This document shows, piece by piece, positions 42,699 through 55,400 of a stretch of 64,000 nt of DNA. This DNA is from Metallyticus violacea (lineage: Eukaryota; Arthropoda; Insecta; Mantodea; Metallyticidae). The DNA is taken from contig CM060837.1 of NCBI GenBank assembly GCA_030762175.1, positions 8,388,001 through 8,452,000 on the forward strand, read 5' to 3'. The notes below the pieces were generated by a model, which was given only the letters and a program-made list of their open reading frames with translations, did no database searches and had not been told where the DNA came from. The position numbers were made by a program, and so were the translations under genes. How positions within the stretch are numbered: the first letter of the stretch is position 1; each line of letters begins with the position of its first letter.

Positions 42699-45181
42699 TC
42701 TCTTAATTAATATAAGTTAAAGTTAAAAAGTTCCAAGAAAAAATATCCTTTTTATCTTTTAATATCCCCTATCACCTCAGCGCATTAAAAAAAACCTCTA
42801 ATGCAAACCAAAAACTTCCAAAAAATATTCATTAACCTTGTTACCACTTACGTCCCTGGAATTTCACATGCCCCTCGTGGATGATTTATTTGTTAAGATC
42901 AGAAGCTCACTTTGAACGAAAGTTTGCAGAGTATTTTAAAATTAAGGCGAAGTACAAATTTAGAAAAATAATCTTAAAAGTATATTTCGCCGCAACCTAT
43001 CACACCGTCCGGTCGCACGTTCATATCCTTGCCAACATCTTAAGTGCAAAACCTGTGCGCTAATTATGCAGAGTCGTTCGTTCCCCAACCCCAGTTTATC
43101 CATAAAATTTAAAATTGTTTCATTTTAACTGTCCTTCTAAGATATTGTATATATGTTATCTTGAAAGTTTTATATTGGTTTAACTTCTACTGCTGTTTCG
43201 CTCCGTGTGAACAAGCAGAGACGTTCTGTTAAAACCATATCTGCCTTGTAGTTATCAACATTCCCACTCCCCTGAAGTATTTTATGATGCATTTAATTTA
43301 ACACTTATTAATGAGTTACTGATCCATATCCCTTAAAGTTACTTCAGAGATAAATGGTACCTATATTTTTATATAGAGCGAGTAACCATCATGTTCGAAT
43401 CTTACGTTTTAAAACTCCGGTTTTACATTTTTAATTTTCTTTATTAATTTATATATTTCTCTTCATTGTTGTTTTTTCTTCCCCACCCTTTTTCCCTCGT
43501 TGCCTGTTTTGTTTTCACGCATTACGTTACCTTCGAGATTCAATATTTACTTTTACCACTTTCACTTGTTTTCTGCCTTTGAAAGACACAAGGGTTCAAA
43601 ATATAGCGAAAATTGTATAACTATTTAAAAGTGTTTTATCTCTTTCTGCTTCTCTAGTTATTGTTATTTTAGTTATACATATAAACGAAACGAACATGCA
43701 CTGCCACTAGAAGTATTGTAAACCAAAATGACAGACGACGAGATTTCTTAGTTTCACGGATTAATAAATAAATATAATCAAACACAAAGGCGTCAGAAAT
43801 TGGTTTATTCTTCTAGCGTCAGTATATATTGGTTTCGTTTTTTCAATGCTGTCCGTATTATTAAATTAACTCACAATTAATGTCTCCATTGCTTGTGATG
43901 TTCAACAAGCTATATAAAATTCCTTCTGTACTTAGGGATATTTAATCAACAACTATTGTTGCTCACTTATACATGGCTTCTCGAAGCGTAAACAATCAAA
44001 CATGTTTCGTTTCTTTATTATTTTGGCGTAGTGAAGATCAAAACGTAATCTGTGTCATTGTTCACGTATTAATGTTGCTATATACACCTTATTTACATTT
44101 TACTCTACTAAAAACGTGCAGAATCAATACTTTTTAAAGTAAACACAAAGTTTTCTAATCTAACAGACCCAGCAACAATGCTGTACTTACATTTGACAGG
44201 AGCACCAACACATCGTCTGTTGTCCATTCTCTGATTATTTGAAGAGCTGCAAATTGATTTCTTTTTAACATGCCGCTATTTCTAAAACACGTGCTAATGA
44301 CTGAACATGGGTATCGCGTGTGAATCTTCCGGCAAGACCAAAGTGAACAGCAGCAGAGTCAAGTACATCTGGAGTAGAGCACACGCCACGGCCACGCGCC
44401 ACAATATCACTTTCAAGTAACACACAAAAAATGTCAAGGCAGTTGCCGGCAGCAGTTGTATTCCTGTATCACGTTCGCATTCTTCATGACTATTTCCGTA
44501 ATACACCCAAGACATTCTGTAACAGCATCACCAACGCTGCACAACTCAACTTCCTGCACGGGTCCGTACATGAAACTATGCACACCAGGAGAATTATTTC
44601 CAGAAATTGGGGGAGTGGCAGTGAATCGAATTAAACTTCACAAGCAGCACATGTCACTACCGTTTTCTATACCCGCAAACCTCGTCTGCTTCCACTGTCT
44701 GCACGCAACAATCAATTGGAAAAAGTTGACTGACTCTCTAGGAGGTGGCAGCACAAACTTTCAGGTTACTCTAACGACCATTGGTTGAACTAGCTTAAAA
44801 CAGATGTACCAATAGCCCACGTGTGAAGCAAGTAACAAAATTATAAAAACCAATGAATAACGTAATATTTCATGTATTATAATGGTTTTAAACAAGTGTT
44901 GCACGTTCGCTTAAATCAGGCGTTCTCAACCTGATGAACGTGAGCACGGTGGAATGTCGTCATGTTTGTACAATATCAACGTACAATAGTTATGTCACTA
45001 TACTATTTTGCGAATTATCTGTGGAACTGAATGGCCTAACTATAAGGACCTGATATTTTGTTACAATAAAAACAATAATATACATGATCTTATTAAACGT
45101 TATTATGACGTATTTTTAAAATGTGTTCTAATGCAAAGGTCGTTTCATGGCTACATAAAAAGCATATATGGGGGGGGGGGG
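42699..45181. other. long AT-rich spacer, no supportable feature
   Basis: 2.5 kb without SINE body, transposase block or convincing coding sequence. 44220-44800 is GC-richer and has overlapping short frames on both strands (44294-44515 minus; 44456-44788 plus), but no domain is recognisable. A run of G ends at about 45182. Confidence 0.4.
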
Positions 45182-45418
45182 GACTCGTGAGCAGGACGTC
45201 TGGGGTTTGAATCCCATCAGGACCGTTCTTTCTGACTGAGATACTGAGAATTTTTCCAGGTTTCCTCAGTCCTCATAAATGGCAAATATAGGGAAGTACT
45301 TGGTCTGGAACGTTTCCTTCCTTAAAAGAAAAAAAAAATCCTTTCCCAATATATCATTTCATCACCAGTGTCCACCGCCTGTGGTGCCTCAGTAGTAAAA
45401 ACGGGCGTTAAACACTAC
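45182..45418 (+). repeat. SINE-B copy, 5'-truncated
   Basis: Starts GACTCGTGAGCAGGACGTC, so box A is lost, after a G-run. Box B is mutated (GGTTTGAATCCC). Body and tail complete to ACGGGCGTTAAACACTAC. Confidence 0.9.
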
Positions 45419-45474
45419 AAGGTCACTGTTAAAAGTTTTGAGAATGGACGTAATAACATTTTTAAAATTTAGAT

Positions 45475-46570
45475 CTGATCATTGCATCTTTTCAAAGTAT
45501 TCTCCATTGCATTCTATGCAACATAACATTCGTCCATACCATTTTGTAAATACTGAATGCCATGCTTCTTTCGGATAGCGTGCAAATGCATTCTTCGTAC
45601 GCAGTCACTACGGCTTCAGGTAAATCAAATTGTTGGCCATGATTTTTTTTATTTATTTTTGTGAATAGGAAAAAGTCACATGAGAGCAGTTTTGGCCTGT
45701 AGAGAAGAGAGAATAAATATCTGATTGCTGACTGCTGCAGAAATTGGGTTGTTTCTAGTGCAGTGTGGACAGAGGCATTGTCATGATGCAACAAGATTCC
45801 ACGCAGACGCTTCGTTCTCTGTACATTGAGGACTTGAGGCAGACATTTTGTGCTGTATCGTCAGGCAGTGTCAGTTTTTTGTCCCTCAAGGGGAACTGTC
45901 ACAATATGACCACAAGCTGAGAAGAAGGAACAGATAATCTTCATGTCAACATTTTCTTGCTTGCCTCCCTTTTGTTGGGGATCCTCTCTTGCGAACACCC
46001 AGACCGATGACTGTTGCTTAGTTTCTGGATCATACTGGCATGTCCAGCTTTTGTCACCTGTCATGATGTCAAAATATTTTTATTTCTTCTCCCATCAACA
46101 TTTTCTATCATTTCCTAACACTAATGCACATGTGGCTTTTCCTGCTCATTTGTGAGGTGGGGAGATGCAACAACTTCCTGAGCTTCCTCACTTGAAGTTT
46201 ATCTTTAAGGATTGTTTTCACTGCTGCCAATCCAATATTTAGAGCTTTTTGAATCTGATAGTATGTGCAACGTTGATCTTCATACGCTCTGCTCTCATCA
46301 CGCTTTCGTCGGCTGTTGCTGTAGCCGACAGTCCTGCACAATCTTCATCTTTGGAGGAAATCCCTTCCCCTTCTAAAATTAGCAAATCATTGATACATAG
46401 TGGATTACGAAGTGCCAAGATCCCGAAATGCATGATGTAATCTCTCAAGGCATTCTCTCTCCCCTAAACTGACATTAAAGTCGTAGAAAATAAGCTCGTA
46501 ATGCTCTCGCTTGAGATCTATCCTAGCGTCTGGCATGGCTGACACTACACACTGTTGCAGCGCGCTCACA
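45475..46570 (-). pseudogene. mariner-like element relic, nearly full-length coding
   Basis: Minus strand in order: REHYELIFYDFNVSLGEREC (N-terminal helix-turn-helix), CTYYQIQKALNIGLAAVKTI (second helix-turn-helix), VRKLRKLLHLP, VMTGDKSWTCQYDPETKQQS (first Asp block), HIVTVPLEGQKTDTA, MLHHDNASVHTALETTQFLQ (second Asp block), SCDFFLFTKI (third Asp block) and VVTAYEECICTLSE (C-terminus). All three Asp positions are readable. At least four frameshifts, and GDETW has changed to GDKSW, so it is dead. Same lineage as the relics downstream of the receptors. Confidence 0.8.
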
Positions 46571-46863
46571 TTTGCACAGAGAATCTGACTGGCTAGTTCC
46601 AATTTCTTGTCTATCCCCATACGCCCTTCAAATGGATGGTTTATTTGTTACTGTCATGGGCCTTTTCTCTTCGAATAAAAGGATTGTATGTTCTCGTATT
46701 GCAGTCCGAAAGATGTATTTTAAAATTTAGCAGAAAAAAGGAGAACCCAAATCTAGTTCAAATTCCCATTCAAAGCACCAAACGTTTCAACAAGATGTGT
46801 GGCGCTATGGATTGTCTTACTCTCTCCCATTTTCCAGGTGTTTGCCATATCTGTTGATTATGT
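46571..46863. other. spacer, nothing recognised
   Basis: Under 300 bp; no motif seen. Confidence 0.4.
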
Positions 46864-47090
46864 CGGCCAGGGTCGATGAATTTTTTGGGTGTAAAAATCC
46901 TAAGCATGGATTCCGTCTGAAGGGAAGTATAGCTGTGGGTTCCTTGCGATAGATTTACTGCATGTAAAAGAACCTCAAGCCTAAAAGAAGGGACCTCTGA
47001 GCAAAATTTATCCACCGTTTCATGCCCTGAATTGAATGGGACGCTGATGACCTGAGATGTTAAAGAACATCCGTAAATAAAAAAGAAGTA
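46864..47090 (+). repeat. SINE-A copy, head lost, diverged
   Basis: Starts at GGCCAGGGTCGATGAATT, just after box B, and runs to AACATCCGTAAATAAAAAAG. It has more substitutions than the other SINE-A copies, so it is older. Confidence 0.85.
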
Positions 47091-47109
47091 ATCAATCATC
47101 TTTGTTAAT

Positions 47110-47645
47110 ATCGCGGGCGAAGAATTTCCATCTTGTCAATACAAAACTTTCTTTAAATGACCCTTTATATGCAAAAAGGCAATAGACTGAGGTCAGGAGA
47201 ACGTGCGGCCATCAAGTCTGTCTCTCATGACACATCCAGTTATTTGAGAATTGCTCTAGCAGAACGGGAAAAATGAGGCGGTGCCCCATCATGAATGAAC
47301 TACATATGACGTATTAAATTTAGTGAAACATCTTCCAACAAAACATTTACATGACCCGTTTAAAAGCCATGCTTCTGTTAATGCACAAGTAAAATAAAAT
47401 GTCCAATTAATGCACGGTCAATTATTTTAGCCCATACATTAATGCTAAACTGGTGGTATCTTTTTCCAAAACTACATGGTGATTTTTATCAATCCATACT
47501 TGAATGTTGTGAAAGTTCTGCTGCACTCCATTCCAGAGCAACTGCGGATGACATACGTATGGCTTTATGTAAAGCGTAAAAATACCTGTGGCTTGTTTGT
47601 CAGTACACCACAGAAATGATGTAACTGAAACACTGAATAAACTGA
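47110..47645 (-). pseudogene. DDE endonuclease transposase relic
   Basis: Minus strand: DFHNIQVWIDKNHHVVLEKD (FHN.QVWADENPH type), SLALMYGLK (NVWAG type), then after frameshifts FIHDGAPPHFSRSARAILK (second acidic block) and MAARSPDLS (third block). A central fragment of an insect DDE transposase, with stops. Confidence 0.65.
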
Positions 47646-49313
47646 CCATATGTTTATATTAACTTTTTTGATTCAGGGAAATTTTGTTACACAAATACAG
47701 AGCAAGCTAATTGTAATAAACAGTTAAGATATTTTCCTAATGTGTATTCTGCAACTGTGATTGAAGAAAAAGAAAATATAACAACCTAATAAAATGATAA
47801 AAGGACAGAATTGAGCCTAGTTTGATTGATCTGCCCAGGTGCGGTTGTGTGAATTTTGTTTTCGGTCTTCAAAAAACTAACAAATAAATTTCAGTTGTCA
47901 GAGATCCCTAATGTTTGCTTGCATCATTTTACTAATATCTGAAAATGTTTAAAGGAATTGTTATGGATAAAGGTTTTGTGATTGTGGAAGACAAATAAAA
48001 ACCTGCTATTTTATAACAGCTTTAATAACTTTTGACATATAAATGTTTATGTTCACAACTGTAATAGCACATAACTACATTAGTGTCCCAATGAAAAATA
48101 GCTGTCATCTTGTCCAGGTGGTGAAATGCGTAAATACGTTTAATCGTGTGATAAAAAAAATCTGAGTACATTCAATAAGTAACTACTTCTCGACACATAA
48201 TTGTTCATATGTATGTATTCTTAATACAACTCGAAAACTACAACATGCACTTCCAAAGCTAGACAGAACTTTCAGCATGAGTTTTGTAACACTGAAAGTC
48301 GATTTCGTGTGAAATCAGAACAATGACTTCACTTACACGGGGTATTCGGGCTAGTTTTTACGTGAAAGCCCGGTCAAAGAGCCTGGCACCGCCGTGCTGT
48401 TTAGGCAACTTATCTACCTTACCTTCCTAGAGCACGGAATACACTCCCAGGCGTGTGACGGACTGCTGCTGTGATCAATTGTGACCGTATAGAGTTCATT
48501 CCTGTCAATGAGCAGACATGTTATCATTCTTAGGCGTCTTCGTGATGCTGTGTTAAAAAAAGGCGTCATTTGTGGCAAGGAAAGTGCTGGATTCTCCATC
48601 ACACAACGCCCAGCTGAGCCTCGCGAAGCATAACGTACCTGTTCTTTTTCATCCTTCTCATTCTCTACATCATGTTCCAGTTACTTGACCATCCACCCTA
48701 CAGCCCAGACCTTGCAAAAATGAATACGGATTTGACAGAAATTGTCACTACCCAAGGGACTTGCTTTGAAAGCAGTGTTGAGCAAGAGGTTTCATTTGCT
48801 CTGTATAAGTGTTTCTACACACGTTCGGTTTCTTTTTGACTGTATTAGTATATCATTTTTATACATCGTTCTTTAAAGTCAAGGTAGTTTGAAAGGTTCC
48901 TTGGCGTGTGCCCGATTTCACATGAAATCATCCTGAAGCGAAAGTGGTAGTGGAAATCTTTTTTGTAAAGTTGGTTTTATCATTTTTAAATACCGTAGGT
49001 AATTATCAAATTTTTGCTCTTGAAAATATTTTAATTGAAAGTTGAAAGGTTTTAAAATATGTTTGCAAAAAATGTTTTGTGATTTTACCCATAAACTGTT
49101 AATTTATACACCTATTCACTTAACCATAGATTATAACTTTATAGTTGTTGTAAATGTCAAGAAGAGAAACACATCGCGTGGAGATCAACTTTGTTAAATA
49201 AACCAAAAGTGCCCTTTAGCACCCATGTCACTGCAACTGGATGTGTTTGCCAGATATGTTTCTCTGCCAAACACAGCGAAGACTCTTTTGGCTTACGACT
49301 CGCCGAGGGTCCG
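47646..49313. other. spacer downstream of the CRAL-TRIO gene
   Basis: Mostly unrecognised AT-rich DNA. 48670-48715 (plus) translates LLDHPPYSPDLAK, the block before the third mariner aspartate, so a mariner scrap is present. The 3' untranslated region of the CRAL-TRIO gene should begin just below 49314; I could not fix its polyadenylation signal. Confidence 0.45.
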
Positions 49314-49489
49314 TTAGTCGATAGTCAGTTGTCTGAAGGAACCGTGAACGCCGTCGCAAGAAACGATGGCCAACGCCCTGGCTGTGTTGTTGCGGTTTTC
49401 ATACGGCCTCTTGCACACATCCGCTTTGCTAATCCGTTCCTCCTCCAGAAACCACTTCCGCAGCCCTACCAACTTCTCGTTCCAAGCCT
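49314..49489 (-). CDS. CRAL-TRIO gene, coding exon 6 (terminal)
   Basis: Acceptor ...CCCAACAG then AG GCT TGG. Encodes residues 258-315 (EAWNEKLVGLRKWFLEEERI ... GSFRQLTID) and TAA at 49316-49314. The RxWFLEEE and GSFRxLxID blocks are typical of the C-terminus of insect CRAL-TRIO proteins. Confidence 0.92.
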
Positions 49490-52400
49490 CTGTTGGGAAA
49501 CAGAACAATCAAGTAATTACAGACTTCGTGACAATGAAACACTGTGTCAAGCTTGTTCTGTGTATTGTACAGCAATGAAATTAATTTGATAATGATTCTG
49601 TAATTAACTGGGTAACACGCTTATGCCTTTCCAAAGACCCTGATCAAACAGTATCAAGGTACTGTTTTGACACAACTTTCAACATGTTGTAAGAACGAAC
49701 TATTTAAGCGCAATAACTGAATCATGAATTGAATTGGTTAACAATTATCAAATTAACTATCTTGATCTTAGAACATTTGAAGCAAATGTCTTATTTCTCA
49801 ACGCTTACAACTTTGTCAAAACTGAATTTAGAAACTATGATCACATGCAAAACCCTCTGTAACGATACAAATGACAGATGCGTAACAGCATAATATCCAA
49901 TTGTTTTCCAACAGTGCATGTACAGAAATACTTTGTACAATTGGATATTATGCTGTTTTATCAAGTTTTTCATTACATAGGGTAAATATATTGTTGTAGT
50001 ACACGAAATACAGAGAGCTGTTTGAATTAAAGACCGCCTGAGCGCGGCTGCAGAATATAGCACCCGCCGCGCGTAAGGTTATTGTTTTCATTTTAGTATT
50101 TTTATTTTTACTGAAAGCATAAAAAGTATTTAAACTCTGCATTTAAAGCTGATAAAAATGAAATACTGTGTTATAAGTAATGCTTAAAACAGTGCCCCTC
50201 AGCGGCAATACATTGCCAGCATCTCCTTGCTTGGTCGGTCCTGGTGAGTGTAGTGCTTACCATACTTGCCTCCTAAATCCAAGATCGCGGGTTCAAACCC
50301 GGCCAGGATCGATGGATTTTTTCGGGCGTAAAAATCCTAAGTATGCCTTTCTTTGGAAGGAAAGTAAAGCCATGAATCCCGTGTCGTACATTTACGGCAC
50401 GAAAATAACCTCAAGACTGAAAGAAGAGGCCTCTGAGCAAAATTTGTCGGCCGTTTCACGTCCTGAATAGAATGGGACGCTGATGTCCTGAAATGTTAAA
50501 GAGCGTCCTTAAATAAACTAACTCAGTTCTCATAACTGGCAAATGCCGGGGAATTGTCCAAAACTTAGGCCTGGAAAGCTTCCTTCCTTAAAAAAAATCC
50601 TTTCCCAATTTATCATTTCATCTCATGTAACATCAGTGCCCACCACCTGTCGTGCCTCTGTTTTAAAATAGGGTGTTAAACACCACATAAAATAAATAAA
50701 TAAAAATATAAAAGTTGATATTTTCACATGACAAGAGACGCTGCAATAACTGCAAAGTTATGTTGTTACTATGCATGGTCAGTTCTCCTACTGGAATGCT
50801 TTGCGTATCAAAGTGGAGGTCACTACATACGTTAGTTTGGCATGCACACTGTGTACGTATATGTCATATGGACTGGCCAAGGTTATCGTCGCAGGCTTTG
50901 GCATGACGAGAGAGTGAAATATTTCTACTGTGACTGCTGGCTGATTTGTTCCGAAGAGGAAGTTGGTTACAGAGATGAGTATTTCGAACATTGACATCAG
51001 AATCACGCTAGCTTTACTGGTTGTTTGTATGTTAATGTGTTTTTCAGAGAAGTTTATAACAAACACAAATAAATTTCCATTTATTTCCCCATGGACAATA
51101 AGGTGTTGTTTGAAAAGCGTACACTTCAAGCCTCATATTGATAGGGGAGAAGTAGGGAACAAGGAAAAGTGGGAGTGGGAGAAGAAGGGTTGTCTTAGCC
51201 CCCACCAAGATGTCTGATTAGATCTTTTAAGTCCCAGCTGCATAAATCTCTAGACATCTACAACATTAAAGGGTGTTGATAAGGATGCATTGCTGCTAGC
51301 GCTCACCCTGCTCTCGTTTATGGCTCCCAAAGTTTCAAGGTGAGATTTAAAAAGTGAAATTTTAGCGACATTTTACACCCCATGATGTTGTAGTTCTGTA
51401 ACAGATCATTCACAGATATCGTCTTATCTGTTGCCCAGCAAAAGCTGCTTTGAAAGAGGAGCAAGCAGGTAATTCGAGGTTTGTGAGTTCGATCTTTCAA
51501 TTGTTTTTTACAAAATGCCTTCTTTCAGTTTTGCTTCACTCACTTAGGAAATCTTTCTTAGGCCTGATCTTCCTTGTCCAGAGCTTTCATTAAAGTTTTT
51601 ATTATGTCTAACTTGATATGAAACGCAGGTAAAATCATTTTACTCTGTTCAAAAAATGGAGTGCTTTGTACATTTTCTTTTGCAGTGACAAATGACACTC
51701 TCTTAGGCCATTCCTTGGTGTCTCGGCTGTCCCACAGGTACAAAAGCAGCTGAATTTTGTGAATCCACCCTGTAAACTTTTAAATCATTATATTTGATGC
51801 CTCTAGCAGCATACACCTAACTGCAATGCTTTCTGCATGTCGAAATATTCAGCGAAAGAGCAACTTCTTGATCTATACACAACATTGTCCCAATCTCGAT
51901 CGCAAGAGTTGAGATTGCTGTAGATCGTGGATCAGTTTCTGCTGTTCTACGAGACAAAGTGTAGTGCTCTTCTACAGCCCCCTCTTCTGATTCACTTGCT
52001 GTTGTCGGGTCTAGTGAAATATTTGCATGCTGCAATTAAGGCCCTTAGATTTTCTTGTGGTATGGCCTCCCATGCTCACGCAAAGCCTCACGAAGTTCAT
52101 TGAGGCTCTCAGGAACACATTGACTTACATTTCCCAAACATGCTTAATAGGGTTGAGGTCAGGGCTTAGTGCTGGCCAAAATAGCGTTGAATCCCCACCT
52201 CACGCAAGTACTGTGTCACATGTGAACGGCCATTGTCATGCATGAAGCGGAAAATCATTGCCAACATGCTTCTGAAGAATTTACTCAATGCTTCGTTCCT
52301 GAAACCAGCCCACACTATGACGAAACCTCCCGGGAAGACATCGTCGATGAGAAGGTACAAGGGACATACCTTTCTCCAGTCCTCCTTCATACTCTTTCCC

Positions 52401-55400
52401 TGTCATCAGATGATCTCAGGCTGAATTCGACTCATCCGTGAGTAGGACAGCTTTCCATTGCTCCTCAGTCCACTGCAGATGTTGACGAGCAAAGACAAGG
52501 CGTACTTGTCGATGTTGCTGGGTTAGCAAAGGGACCTCTAGAGCTGGGCTGAGTTTCTTCAAATCTCCTCGCTGTTCTCATGCTGACATTGACTCCTGAT
52601 GCCTTTACAAGCGATTTTCAGTTTCTACGGCTGTTGTGTGACGATCATGAACAACTTGTAGCCGCAGAACTTGGTCATCTCTGACAGATGTCAGCCTTCC
52701 GCGACCTGATCCTGTTCTTCTGCAATAGATACAAGTTCGCTAAACCTTCGGTATGTCCTTTGTGTGGTAGAGAGGTTGACTCGCAACACCTGGGCTACAT
52801 AACGCATGCTCCGTCCATCTTATAACAGGGAAACTGATTTAGCAGCCTTCTCTCCACTTAACGGCATATTTACCTCATAAAAGTATGTGTTAAACTGATT
52901 GAAATACATCAACAGTAGAATAAAACTGATGTAGCAACAATACAAGAACAACGTCTTAGAAATTTCAACTGACCCAGTGTAAAAATGTGATTAAAATGCA
53001 TTCATTTTAATGTTCATACGATGAAGGAAATTATAGACTCAAAATGATATCCGAATACATAAAAATGGCTGCAAAATGTTTGGAAAATTATTTTATGTTC
53101 AAAAATTGAATGAATTCACGTACAATAATGCGTAAATAATTAGTGTATTTGGTGAAGGCAACATTGACAAAGGTTATATTAGCGGGCTAGTGTTATTGAA
53201 CAGTAGCTCTTGTGTGTTAAGCAAAATGTTCACTTACCGGTCAGATCGTGTACGGAACCCAGTTTGCCGCCGTACTCCTTGGGCAGCACTTCGCGAGGTA
53301 CGTGGGGGTACAGGGTGTCGTAACCGTTGCAGTGAACGTACACCTGTAACACAACACAAGACGAAGTAGGCACAGCTAGAGATATTACAGACTTATTTGT
53401 ACTAAAACAACAGAAACGATCCTTCTGCGTTATCTTAAAAGTCTGTCACGCAAGACAGACCGGTTGAATAACTTTTAATTTAAAAGGAATATAAAATCCA
53501 AATTAGAAATTATTAATTAAATTATATAAGCTATGGCATTATTGCGTCATGTTAGGGGAACAAATAAGTATAATTATTACAAAAGACAAACCACATTATT
53601 ATGATTATTATTGATATTATTAAACCACAAAAATTAAAGGTATACCATTAATTAAATGAAATATCACCATTTATAAACAAAGCTACACTGTGTGAGTATT
53701 CTTTAAATGTAACATGTTTATCAACTTACCCAATGATATCTTTACATTCACTAAAATAGAGAGAAATAACAGAAAGTTTCGAGTTACATTGCGTATTTAA
53801 GATGATGATGTTCACTTGTTTCAATAAAACAAAAACATCTCACTATTTAGAAACAATTTCGACACACTAAGCAAATATACAGAATCAAGAATAAACAATC
53901 GAAAGTTACGTTGATTTTCCGTGACTTTGAAATTTAATTTAAATGTTATTATAGTAAAAACACGTAATGAAAACGTTTTCTGAGTGTTGTCACAGGGCGC
54001 TGTTACATACAAATACCATTCTAAAATGCATATTAGGTTTCAATAACATTTCACATGTTATTTTTTACGACGATACTTTTGCTAAATATAAAACATGTGC
54101 AACATTATAAATATGTTGAATTAATTTTTCGTTTTATTTTAAAACAATATAGAGAAAAACTAAACGAAAGAGCACTTTTTAAGTTTCGGTTTTCAAGTAT
54201 ACCTTTACTTATAATAGTGCAATTTCCGTAATTTTCAGAAACTAGTTTCCTTGTTTATTTAAATGATATGTAACGAAAATTGTTGTAAAAAAATACTGGT
54301 GCAGGTAGAGCGACTCCTCCCCTTCCGCGTCTAAGAGTCTGATTTTCCTCAGTTTCAGAAAATATTTTTCCTATTCTGTTTAAATTGCATATACGAAGTT
54401 TCGTTCAAAAAAAAAAAAAAAAAAAAGCATTTATTAATGGCACTAGAGCGATTTTTAAATTTTGGGGTACAGACAACCCCTCCTGATTTCCCTGATTGTC
54501 AGAAAGAATTCTTATTTTATTTCATGGCATATACGGATTTTCGTTGCGAAAAAATTATATATTAATGCCACGAAAGCGATTTTTAAATTTTAGGTTTCAA
54601 GTAAACCCCCCTCCTAATAATGTCGGTCCTGGTAGTGTAGTGGTTACCATACTTGCCTCCTAAACCCAAGATCGCGGGTTCGAACCCGGCCAGGACCGAT
54701 GGATTTTTTCGGGCGTAAAAATCCAAGTATGGCTTCTTTCGGTAGGGAAGTAAAGCCGTGGGTCCCGTGTCGTACATTTACAGCATGAAAAAGAACCTCA
54801 AACCTGAAAGAAGAGGCCTCTGAGTAAAATTTATCCCTGATTGAATGGGGCGCTGATGACCTGAGATGTTAAAGAGCGTCCGTAAATAAAACATTCAAAA
54901 AAAAAAAAAAAAAGCACTCCTCCTAACACGCCGATTTCACTGATTTTCGAAAACTATTTTTTCTTCTTTATTTCAATAAGAGTTTCTTTTAAAAACGTTT
55001 ATAATTGCATCTGCTAGAGCGATTTTTAAATTTCGCTTTAACCCCCAAAAGTTTTTCAGGCATACCCCCCCCCCCTTCGAGTGGCCCAATGGCCATGAAT
55101 TTCGGAAACTACTTTTATCAATTTATTTTAAAGTTTTTACTGAGTTTCGTTGAAATAAAGCAAAATGTGGCCGCTAGAGCGGTTTTAAAAACATTTTCGC
55201 TTTAGATTAACCCACACTCCCAATGTTCCAATTTTGCTGGTTAACGAACTCGACGAATCGTTTGTTCATTGATGGCCATGTGCCGAGTTTTTTGAGAAAA
55301 AACAAAAATTGCTACCGTTAGAAAGCTGAAAGGAGCCACAAAAGGAGAAAAGCACTTCGACTCTCTTTCTGAACACATTCTCTCTTCTTTGTCTATTTTT

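Noticed and set aside
44220..44800. Possible host exon in a GC-richer patch
   Set aside because: Frames on both strands are short, without splice-consistent edges or recognisable domains.
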